From assembly GCF_042657185.1 (NCBI RefSeq), contig NZ_JBHSNN010000093.1: a stretch of DNA of 64,000 bases; one strand, written 5' to 3'. Positions 1 to 6,378 of this stretch are shown here, in pieces; the first letter of the stretch is position 1, and each line of letters opens with the position of its first letter. A program made the translations under genes and the position numbers. The notes below the pieces were generated by a model, which was not told the DNA's origin, ran no database searches, and saw only the letters and a program-made list of their open reading frames with translations. Origin of the DNA: Ureibacillus thermophilus. Its GTDB lineage: Bacteria; Bacillota; Bacilli; Bacillales_A; Planococcaceae.

Positions 1-12
1 TCACTTCTACTA

Positions 13-56
13 TAAAAAAATAGTAGCACAAACCTTGGCCTAGGTCTGTACTACTA
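13..56 (-). terminator. Terminator-like hairpin at the left edge
   Basis: An inverted repeat at 21-56 (TAGTAG...ACC / GGT...CTACTA, with two or three mismatches) is followed on the minus strand by seven T residues (14-20). The T tract with the 3' arm can also fold into a second hairpin, CTACTAT/ATAGTAG at 7-27. It sits about 100 nt downstream of a minus-strand promoter-like sequence, so it probably ends a short transcript or attenuates a leader for a minus-strand gene left of the window. That gene is not visible. Confidence 0.45.
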
Positions 57-161
57 ATGTTAGTATGTTTTTAGTGCATCCAAGAAGTGCAATTTGAGAC
101 GTTGCAAAGAATGCATTCAGACAAATTTATGTCATTATCATGCTAATCCCCCAGCAATTAC

Positions 162-191
162 TTTATAATTCAATCTGAGGAAAAAGTTCAA
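162..191 (-). promoter_or_regulatory. Predicted sigma-A promoter, minus strand
   Basis: On the minus strand there is a TTGAAC -35 element (complement of 186-191), an 18-nt spacer, and a TATAAA -10 element (complement of 162-167). Transcription would run leftward through the terminator-like hairpin at 13-56, giving an RNA of roughly 140 nt. I recognise no known riboswitch class in the RNA. Confidence 0.4.
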
Positions 192-261
192 AATTTTTTA
201 TTTTCATCTTGCATGAATTATGAGATAACTATTGATAAGGAAGTAAGAGAGGAGTGTTGGT

Positions 262-984
262 TTGAGCAAGATTGAAACCGTTGTTGATTGGCTTCTTTCA
301 TCTAATAAAACCGTTGTGTTGACGGGTGCAGGCATGTCTACAGAAAGCGGTGTGCCAGATTTCCGTTCAGCATCTGGTTGGTGGACGAAAACGGATCCGC
401 AAAAAGTAGCGACGGTGGATGCTTTAAAAACAGATTATCCGCTCTTTCATGAATTTTATTCGATGAGAATTCAATTGCTTGAAAAATGCGCTCCCCATAA
501 AGGACATTACATTCTTGCAGATTGGGAAAAAAAGGGGGTTCTTCATCATCTAGCTACTCAAAATGTGGATGGCTTTCACTTGCAAGCCGGAAACAAAAAT
601 GTGGATGAACTCCACGGTTCCATTTATACGTTCCGATGCCATTCATGCGGAAGAAGCGCTGCCAAAGAAGCTTTTCTCGCGATGGAAAGCTGCGCCTATT
701 GCAATGGACGATTAAGGCCTAATGTGGTGCTGTTTGGTGAAATGCTTCCGGAGAAAGCTTGGATGAGCGCTTTATCTAATATTCAAAGAGCAGATGTGGT
801 GATTGTCATTGGAACAAGTTTAGAAGTATATCCTGTGAATCAGCTTCCTATGATGACGAAAGGGAAAAAGGTGTACATTAATAAAGAAATTGCATCTCAC
901 GCAACTTACTTTGACTGCATCTTAGAAGGAAAAGCAAAAGAAGTTTTATTGGAGATAAATGAACAGCTGGAGAAAAGGAGATAA
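262..984 (+). CDS. cobB: Sir2-family NAD-dependent protein deacylase
   Basis: A sirtuin that uses NAD+ to remove acyl groups from lysine side chains of cytosolic proteins. The 240-residue length is typical of bacterial class enzymes. The NAD-binding GAGMSTESGVPDFRS is at residues 22-36, TQNVDG at 99-104, the catalytic His at 118 in LHGS, four zinc cysteines as C126/C129 and C144/C147, and GTS at 184-186. The start is TTG, preceded by GAGGAG at about 249-254. It is a single-gene unit followed by a strong terminator. Substrate specificity (acetyl versus succinyl) cannot be read: I do not see the Tyr-Arg pair of desuccinylases, but I did not align it. Confidence 0.9.
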   Translation: MSKIETVVDWLLSSNKTVVLTGAGMSTESGVPDFRSASGWWTKTDPQKVATVDALKTDYPLFHEFYSMRIQLLEKCAPHKGHYILADWEKKGVLHHLATQNVDGFHLQAGNKNVDELHGSIYTFRCHSCGRSAAKEAFLAMESCAYCNGRLRPNVVLFGEMLPEKAWMSALSNIQRADVVIVIGTSLEVYPVNQLPMMTKGKKVYINKEIASHATYFDCILEGKAKEVLLEINEQLEKRR

Positions 985-1002
985 ACTTTCATAAAATGCG
1001 TG

Positions 1003-1045
1003 AAAGAGGATTATGTGTTTATGTAAACAAACATATCCTCTTTTT
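1003..1045 (+). terminator. Terminator after the sirtuin gene
   Basis: AAAGAGGAT (1003-1011) pairs with ATCCTCTTT (1035-1043), with further partial pairing inside the loop and a run of T after the 3' arm. It lies 19 nt after the sirtuin stop codon. Confidence 0.8.
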
Positions 1046-1055
1046 ATGTTTTTCA

Positions 1056-1220
1056 CTATTTTATTTCTAATTTATACAATCTTCCAATGGGTGAATGTTT
1101 TTTAAAGGTCTTTACTTCTCCAATAAATATCCACCCAAATTTTTCATATAACCCGATATGTTTTATCGCAAATTTTTTCAAAGATTTCATTATCTTTCTC
1201 AAATAACTGAATTGTTTGCA
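1056..1220 (-). pseudogene. Remnant of a GNAT acetyltransferase C-terminus
   Basis: On the minus strand the frame ending at 1056 encodes about 44 residues containing HIGLYEKFGWIFIGEVKTF and ending in RLYKLEIK. That is typical of the last helix and strands of GNAT N-acetyltransferases (the LYEK.G motif). An overlapping frame just upstream encodes MQTIQLFEKDNEIFEKI, so the two pieces are joined only by a frameshift. No acetyl-CoA-binding loop remains. The family call rests on the LYEKFG motif and is tentative. The rest of the 985-1408 gap holds only the terminator above. Confidence 0.4.
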
Positions 1221-1408
1221 TTCATTCTTTTCCTTACCATTTCTATCTATTTACTAGTATGTTATCATATGGAGGGTCCATTTTTGTTCATCTACTTAAA
1301 AAGAAAATAAGGGAAAAATGAATGAAGATTCTGGAGTATTTTATAATTGATATTTTTATGAATTGGCATCTAGAATTGATTGTATTACATATAGAGGGGT
1401 GTATATAA

Positions 1409-2245
1409 ATGTGGATTGGGGCTGCATTGGCCACAATGTTTTGTTTTGGTACAAATAATATGATTTTTAAATGGAGTACGACAAAAGGATACTCAAAAAT
1501 ACATATTCAGCTGTATTTTTATCTGATAGCTTTTTCCATTTCTTTTAGCTATGGATTATGGGTAGGAATACATGAGATGAATTTGGTGACATTGTTACTT
1601 GGCGCTTTAATCGGCATACTAAATACAAATGGCAATATCCAAATGTCGAAAGCCTTTGAGAAGGGTCCTGCCAGTATTACAAGTTCATTAATCAGCCTCA
1701 ATACAATTATTCCGATTTTAAGTGCTGCTTTGATTTTCCATGAACATATTACAGCTTTGCAATGGACGGGAATTGTGATTATGTTATGTTCGGCTGTGGT
1801 GATTCAATATTCTCCATCGAATCAAATGCAAATCGATTATTTGCCTTGGATGCTTAGAATTTGCTTTGCCATCCTTTCACTAGGAATCCTTGGCATTTTA
1901 ATGAAAGCTTCTACTTATTTGCATATTCAGCCGCTCAATACTTTAATTTGTATGTATGGCGGTGGAGCCGTTTACTTATTGGTAAATTGCCTTCTTCAAA
2001 AAGAAAACTGGCAAGCTTCTGAAGCTAAAATCGGCGGTCTTGTTGGTTTGTTAAGTGTGATTGCTTATAGCTGTTATTTCTTTGCATTGCAGAAAGGCAT
2101 TGCCAGTGTTGTATTTTCCATCGTCTCCTTAAGCTGTTTAGTCGTGGTTTGCGGCAGTTATCTTATTTTTCATGAAAGGCTAAAAACTTATCAAGTGATC
2201 GGCGTACTTACGGCATTATTGGGTATTATCTTTACTAAGATATGA
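1409..2245 (+). CDS. DMT/EamA-family membrane transporter
   Basis: A 278-residue, highly hydrophobic protein with about ten predicted membrane helices in two repeated halves of roughly 140 residues, as in drug/metabolite transporters of the EamA type. Those proteins usually export small metabolites. The glycine-rich stretch near residues 60-80 and the second half from about residue 145 fit the internal duplication. The ATG is preceded by AGAGGGGTG at 1393-1401. The gene stands alone, with its own terminator directly downstream, so the context says nothing about the substrate. A sugar or amino-acid exporter is possible. Confidence 0.75.
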   Translation: MWIGAALATMFCFGTNNMIFKWSTTKGYSKIHIQLYFYLIAFSISFSYGLWVGIHEMNLVTLLLGALIGILNTNGNIQMSKAFEKGPASITSSLISLNTIIPILSAALIFHEHITALQWTGIVIMLCSAVVIQYSPSNQMQIDYLPWMLRICFAILSLGILGILMKASTYLHIQPLNTLICMYGGGAVYLLVNCLLQKENWQASEAKIGGLVGLLSVIAYSCYFFALQKGIASVVFSIVSLSCLVVVCGSYLIFHERLKTYQVIGVLTALLGIIFTKI

Positions 2246-2270
2246 GGGCTAATACGGCTCTCATTTTTTA
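2242..2270 (+). terminator. Terminator after the DMT transporter
   Basis: TGAGGGC and GGCTCTCA form a short stem (one G-T pair) around TAATAC, followed by TTTTTTA. The stem includes the stop codon of the transporter gene. Confidence 0.7.
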
Positions 2271-2341
2271 TTTTTATGAACAAATCATCTCCTGATTCAA
2301 TATATATAATTATGGGAACAAAAATAGAAAAGAGGTACGTC

Positions 2342-2992
2342 ATGGTTACTTATCATTGGGGTGTTGATTCAGCGCAAAAAGTAACGACTGACCTTTACAA
2401 TTGTGTTTTAAACCATTACGGGAAACCGGAATTTTGGGGAAGATACTTAACGCGAGTTGAAGGGGCATCGGAAGGTTTAGATAAGGAAGAGATTGAACTG
2501 CTTCATAATAGCGGAACGAAATTGCTGCCGATTTATAATGAGTTTAAACGAGCTGTAGGTGAGAATGAAGGAAGAATGGCAGCCATGTTTGCCGCTTATC
2601 ATGCAAAAAAGCTCGGCATTCGCAAAGGAACGCCGATTTTTGCAAATGTCGAAAGATTTTTTGATGTAGATAGCCATTGGATTCGAGGATATGTCCGTTA
2701 CATGTACAATACGGATTTTAAACCGGGCTTTTATCATGATCCGATGGAAGGGAACTTCGCAAAAGCTTATTGCGATGCGGTCAATCAAGATGGACTTGTT
2801 GCAGAACAGGCGATTTTATGGAGTGCTGAACCAAATCCAGGTGTAACCAAAGCGCAATTGGCACCAAAATTTAATCCCGCTAAAGTCTCATGTGAAAGCA
2901 ATGTTTGGATATGGCAATATGGAAGAAATTCAAAAACATGCCCTATTGATACGAATTTAGCGGATAGCCGTTTATTTGAAATGTTATATTAA
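2342..2992 (+). CDS. DUF1906 (Rv2525c-like) glycoside-hydrolase-like protein
   Basis: A 216-residue protein that fits the DUF1906 family, TIM-barrel proteins related to glycoside hydrolases and thought to act on peptidoglycan or other glycans. Visible hallmarks are WGVDSAQ at the N-terminus, GRYLTRVEG near residues 36-44, a central segment ending in NVERFFDVDSHWIRGY, and WIWQYGRN near the C-terminus. I chose the ATG at 2342 because AGAGGT lies just before it. An in-frame start at 2276 has no ribosome site and sits on the preceding terminator. There is no signal peptide, so it may act in the cytosol or as a cell-lysis protein. Catalytic activity is unproven for the family. Confidence 0.65.
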   Translation: MVTYHWGVDSAQKVTTDLYNCVLNHYGKPEFWGRYLTRVEGASEGLDKEEIELLHNSGTKLLPIYNEFKRAVGENEGRMAAMFAAYHAKKLGIRKGTPIFANVERFFDVDSHWIRGYVRYMYNTDFKPGFYHDPMEGNFAKAYCDAVNQDGLVAEQAILWSAEPNPGVTKAQLAPKFNPAKVSCESNVWIWQYGRNSKTCPIDTNLADSRLFEMLY

Positions 2993-3066
2993 GCGGTATA
3001 TTTTTGTAAAATAGGTTTATAAAAATAACGGTAGTGAAATGAATAATAATAAGTATTAGTTAGTAT

Positions 3067-3103
3067 GAAAGGAGGCGTTTTAAAATAAACACTTCCTTTT
3101 TTG
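3067..3103 (+). terminator. Terminator-like hairpin upstream of the VanW-like gene
   Basis: AAAGGAGGCGTTT pairs with AAACACTTCCTTT (one mismatch and one G-T pair) and is followed by TTTTTTG. It probably ends the DUF1906 transcript. Because it occupies the only good Shine-Dalgarno-like sequence here, it argues against the first ATG (3105) as the start of the next gene. Confidence 0.55.
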
Positions 3104-3164
3104 TATGGGACGATTGGATTCGGGCACAATACAAACAAAAAGACTAGGGTTGTGTGGGTTATTG

Positions 3165-4091
3165 ATGAAAAAATGTTTAATTTTCTTTCTTTTACTGTTC
3201 CTCATCAAACAACCGATTGTGAATGCGGCTATGTTTGATGATATTTTTTTCCATACAGAAAAAATAAAGCTTGACATTATTGATCCATATTCTAAAGAAG
3301 TGGTTCATACTTTTTATCCTTATGAACATTGGATTGAATTAAATTTAAACATTTTTAAGGAAGATGTGGAAAAGTGGGTTCGTGAAATTGAACCGAAATA
3401 TTATCAAGAAATGTCTCTTGATCGAATGGATATTGATGGGGAAATTATAAAAGGCAGTCCAAGAGTTGAAGTCAATACTTCTTTTTTCATTGAAGAAGTC
3501 TTAAAACGCTCTTTTACAGGGGGAGCCATTGAAATTCCTCTGAAAATAACCGAAAGCAATTATCGAATGTCGGACGCGCCTCATATTAAAGAAGTGGTTA
3601 TCGCTACTTATACTACGTATTTTAATCCGCAAAAAGAGGGAAGAAGCAAAAATATCGAGCTTTCAGCAGCAGCCATTCACAATGTTATTGTCGGCAGCGG
3701 AGATAAATTCTCCTTTAATGCTGTTGTTGGTCCGAGGGAAATCGCCACTGGATATCAAATGGCGCCTGAAATTGTCAATGGAAAAATGGTCATGGGAATT
3801 GGCGGCGGCATCTGCCAAACCTCTTCCACATTATTTAATGCAGTGGACCAGCTGTCAGTGGAAATCGTTGAAAGGCATCATCATTCAATCGATGTTGGTT
3901 ACGTTCCTAAAGGAAGAGATGCGACCGTTTCCTTTGGCGGATTAGATTTTCAATTCCTCAATACCACTGGCGTCCCCTTTATAATTCAAGCTTATTATCG
4001 TCCTGGTTCTATCACTGTGGAAATTAGAACTTCGAAAGAATATGCGGACTTATGGGAAAATGAATTGGCAAAAATCGATGAAATTCCGTAA
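3165..4091 (+). CDS. VanW-domain exported protein
   Basis: A 308-residue protein beginning MKKCLIFFLLLFLIKQPIVNA, a signal peptide or N-terminal anchor. The VanW domain covers roughly residues 148-276, with FSFNAVVGPR, the signature GGGICQTSS at 213-221, ERHHHS, and VPKGRDATVSFGG. VanW was named from VanB-type glycopeptide resistance clusters, but its biochemical role is unknown. Bacillales carry many VanW-like envelope proteins unrelated to resistance, and no van genes lie nearby. The domain before VanW resembles the putative peptidoglycan-binding region often found there. The start is uncertain: ATG 3165 gives a clean signal peptide, and ATG 3105 would add 20 residues. Confidence 0.75.
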   Translation: MKKCLIFFLLLFLIKQPIVNAAMFDDIFFHTEKIKLDIIDPYSKEVVHTFYPYEHWIELNLNIFKEDVEKWVREIEPKYYQEMSLDRMDIDGEIIKGSPRVEVNTSFFIEEVLKRSFTGGAIEIPLKITESNYRMSDAPHIKEVVIATYTTYFNPQKEGRSKNIELSAAAIHNVIVGSGDKFSFNAVVGPREIATGYQMAPEIVNGKMVMGIGGGICQTSSTLFNAVDQLSVEIVERHHHSIDVGYVPKGRDATVSFGGLDFQFLNTTGVPFIIQAYYRPGSITVEIRTSKEYADLWENELAKIDEIP

Positions 4092-4163
4092 AAATTTCAT
4101 TTCATAAATCCTTTATTGCAACCCAAACTAACACTGAACGAAAAAGAAGGAGGAGTGAAGACA

Positions 4164-4397
4164 ATGACAAACCGTAAACCGAATCCAGATGATCGTTCAG
4201 ATAATGTAGAAAAATTACAAAAAATGGTACAAAATACAATCGAAAATTACCGTGAAGCGGAAACAAGTATGGAATTCGTTGGTCCTGAAGAGAGAGAAAA
4301 AATTAAAGCAAAGAATGAACGCCGCAAAAAAGCCATTGAAGGTTTCCGTAAAGAAATGAAAGAAGAATATGCAGCCCGTGAAAACGGAGAAGTTTAA
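4164..4397 (+). CDS. tlp: Small acid-soluble spore protein Tlp
   Basis: A 77-residue, very charged, cysteine-free helical protein beginning MTNRKPNPDDRSDNVEKL, with the Tlp signature NTIENYREAE near the middle. Tlp is a minor spore protein made in the forespore and found in the spore core. In B. subtilis it is transcribed by sigma-G. The start ATG at 4164 follows AAGGAGGAG. The gene ends in a strong terminator. Its place a short distance from a HesB-like gene, plsY and parE-parC matches the B. subtilis yne/par neighbourhood as I recall it. Its presence indicates a spore-forming host. Confidence 0.92.
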   Translation: MTNRKPNPDDRSDNVEKLQKMVQNTIENYREAETSMEFVGPEEREKIKAKNERRKKAIEGFRKEMKEEYAARENGEV

Positions 4398-4407
4398 TCA
4401 AGATTTT

Positions 4408-4440
4408 AAAGAAACTGGTGCTTTGCCAGTTTCTTTTTTT
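4408..4440 (+). terminator. Terminator of tlp
   Basis: AAAGAAACTGG pairs with CCAGTTTCTTT around TGCTTTG, and the 3' arm runs into TTTTTTT. Confidence 0.88.
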
Positions 4441-4526
4441 GCAAACGAAATTTCTTTATTTATAATTAATAATGACTTTAATAAAATATTGAAGTGGAAA
4501 AAATTAGTTTGGGGAGGGATTTATCA

Positions 4527-4895
4527 ATGAACATGGTGGAAACGCTTGTCAATCAAAGCCGCAACGTACTGGATCTAATGAAACAATTAAAAAAGGTTGC
4601 TGGGAAAAAAGGAAGTAAACGCTCTGAATTAATTGAAAAGTTTACAGCTAATCAGCATTCCTTCAATGTTTATACATATGCCAGCGAGGAAGCAAGACAA
4701 TCGAAAGAAGTAGATGTTTTAAAAGTAAAATTAGATGAATTCAGCCGCCAATTTGATGCTGCCCGTTATGAAGTTGACGGAGAAGTGAATGAAGAACAAG
4801 TGCATGTGTTATATCAAGAAGTGCTGACTGCATATAACGATATGGTCGTTGCTCTTGGATATGAGAATCATGTTGTTGATATCAAAAAATTTTAA
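4527..4895 (+). CDS. Hypothetical cytosolic helical protein
   Basis: A 122-residue protein I cannot assign to a named family with confidence. It has no signal peptide or membrane segment, is rich in Lys/Glu/Gln, and is predicted mostly helical (for example VKLDEFSRQFDAARYEV). The ATG at 4527 has a strong GGGGAGGG at 4511-4518. An earlier GTG at 4494 has none. It sits between tlp and the HesB-like gene, the place held in B. subtilis by small uncharacterised yne genes, so it may be their functional counterpart. That is inference from position only. Confidence 0.6.
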   Translation: MNMVETLVNQSRNVLDLMKQLKKVAGKKGSKRSELIEKFTANQHSFNVYTYASEEARQSKEVDVLKVKLDEFSRQFDAARYEVDGEVNEEQVHVLYQEVLTAYNDMVVALGYENHVVDIKKF

Positions 4896-4897
4896 AT

Positions 4898-4941
4898 GCA
4901 AAGGGGGCATCTGAAAAGTCATTTCAAGACGCCCCCTTTGC
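4898..4941. repeat. GC-rich inverted repeat after the hypothetical gene
   Basis: GCAAAGGGGGC (4898-4908) and GCCCCCTTTGC (4931-4941) are exact inverted repeats around a 22-nt loop. The downstream T tract is poor, so termination efficiency is uncertain. It abuts the dispersed repeat at 4961-5090. Confidence 0.6.
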
Positions 4942-4960
4942 GGCTTTAGCTAGAGTTTTT

Positions 4961-5090
4961 GCCGCAGATAAATTGCGGACGAGGAGGCGCGTTTTGTGAC
5001 CACCGCAGGAGCGAAGTTTTTAAGAGAATATTACTATAAGAAGTAAGGCTGTTTTCGAAAGTGTTCGACTTTCTGAACAGCCCCTTTATT
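4961..5090 (+). repeat. Dispersed repeat family 2, copy A
   Basis: About 125 bp beginning GCCGCAGATAA, then GACGAGGAGGCGCG, AAGAGAATATTACT, ATAAGAAGTAAGGCTGTTT, and ending in a hairpin GGCTGTTTTCGAAAG...CTTTCTGAACAGCC. A second copy lies at 27057-27181 in the same orientation. The right end overlaps the last codons of the minus-strand HesB-like gene. The terminal hairpin could act as a terminator. Confidence 0.8.
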
Positions 5091-5376
5091 TTTGATAGCT
5101 ATATTTTAGTTCTTCAGTGTTTGGATCAATGGAAACATATAAATCATGCCCATTGAAAAACCATTCATCATCTTTTTCGATATAAAAATGAATGCCATCT
5201 ATCACTGTTTCTACACCGATGTCATGAGGTTTTTCTCGGTTCAACCCAAGGGAAAAGGCTTCGTGAAATGGGGAAGAGCCGCCATATCGAGCAAAAAAAC
5301 GAATATAGTCACCTGCTGTTGCATCCATTTCTGCCTTAAACCATGAGAGCGCTTCATCTGAAATGACGATTTTCAT
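5086..5376 (-). CDS. HesB/YneR-like protein without the iron-sulfur cysteines
   Basis: A 96-residue protein of the HesB/IscA fold: MKIVISDEALSWFKAEM at the N-terminus, then YIRFFARYGG and FYIEKDDEWFFNGHDLYV. Classical A-type iron-sulfur carriers need three conserved cysteines. This protein has no cysteine at all, as in the YneR subfamily, so iron-sulfur transfer is unlikely and the role is unknown. It lies 28 nt downstream of plsY on the same strand and is probably cotranscribed with it. The stop codon lies inside the dispersed repeat at 4961-5090. Confidence 0.8.
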   Translation of the reverse strand: MKIVISDEALSWFKAEMDATAGDYIRFFARYGGSSPFHEAFSLGLNREKPHDIGVETVIDGIHFYIEKDDEWFFNGHDLYVSIDPNTEELKYSYQK

Positions 5377-5404
5377 TTCCCCGTTCCATTCCTTTCAATA
5401 AAAT

Positions 5405-6007
5405 TTAGAGCCACTTTACTTTAGGTTCTGTACCTTCTTTAATGCGTTGTATATTAGAACGATGTCTATAAATAATGAATGTTGCTAAAATTACAACCAG
5501 TATAAATAATGCATAATCGCCTGTTGCTATCCAATAAATAATACTATAAATAACAGCAATTACAGAAATAAGCATGGAAGATAAGCTGACGATTTTTGTG
5601 ATTTTTAACAAAATTAAAAATCCAATGACAAGAAAAATGAAAAATGGCCAAGAATATCCGAGCAATACTCCGCCGGAAGTGGCAACGGCTTTTCCACCTC
5701 GGAAACCTGCAAAAATCGGAAACATATGTCCAACGGCTGCGATGGCACCCAAAATAAGCGGATGTACTGTCACATCACTGAAATAAGCAAAAGTCGGAAG
5801 AAGTGTGGCAATGGTACCTTTTAAGATATCCAAAATCGTTACCACAATTCCTGCTTTTTTTCCAAGCACCCTGAATGTATTGGTTGCCCCTAAATTTCCG
5901 CTGCCATGTTCGCGGATGTCTGTTTTATAAAAAAGTTTTCCAATCCATAAACCAGATGGAATCGAACCGATTAAATACGCACAAAGTATTGCAATCATAT
6001 TAATCAT
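5405..6007 (-). CDS. plsY: Acyl-phosphate:glycerol-3-phosphate acyltransferase PlsY
   Basis: An integral membrane enzyme that transfers the acyl chain from acyl-phosphate (made by PlsX) to position 1 of glycerol-3-phosphate, the first committed step of phospholipid synthesis. It has 200 residues and about five to seven membrane segments. All three PlsY motifs are visible: GSIPSGLWIGK, GSGNLGATNTFRVLGKKAG and GHMFPIFAGFRGGKAVAT. It is transcribed divergently from parE, as in B. subtilis, with a 371-bp spacer between the two starts that must hold both promoters. Confidence 0.95.
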   Translation of the reverse strand: MINMIAILCAYLIGSIPSGLWIGKLFYKTDIREHGSGNLGATNTFRVLGKKAGIVVTILDILKGTIATLLPTFAYFSDVTVHPLILGAIAAVGHMFPIFAGFRGGKAVATSGGVLLGYSWPFFIFLVIGFLILLKITKIVSLSSMLISVIAVIYSIIYWIATGDYALFILVVILATFIIYRHRSNIQRIKEGTEPKVKWL

Positions 6008-6378
6008 ATCATGATTCCTTTCAATTTGTACTTTATAGCGATAATCATTTTACACTTTTTCTCACATTTGAGAAAGAGTATTTTCTTCTTTTCATCTTCA
6101 TCAAAAATTTTTGTAAAGAATTGTGATGGTAAAGAAGGAAATTGAATTGATCATCGGGAATGAAAGAAATGTTTTATTTATTATATATGGTGCAGTACGT
6201 AAAATAAATAACATTTCCTTCGATTCATTTTAGGAAATACGAAAAAATATTCCTTTTTTATTTGAAAGGATTTGTTAAAATGATAAAGATACGCTTTCGT
6301 ACAAGTTATTGACAGAAGTCCAACTTCTCAGTACGATTAGTGATACAGAACGGATGTTTGTATTTGGAGGGATTTTAT
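6008..6378. other. Divergent plsY/parE promoter region
   Basis: This 371-bp AT-rich spacer holds no gene. A TTGAAA at 6262-6267 with TAAAGA-like sequence 16 nt downstream is a possible parE promoter. A small inverted repeat AGAAGT/ACTTCT (about 6315-6329) lies in the parE leader. I see no clear riboswitch. Confidence 0.4.

Noticed and set aside
3165..4091. Vancomycin resistance determinant
   Set aside because: The VanW domain is present, but no vanS/R/H/B/X genes are near, and VanW-like proteins are common in Bacillales without resistance.
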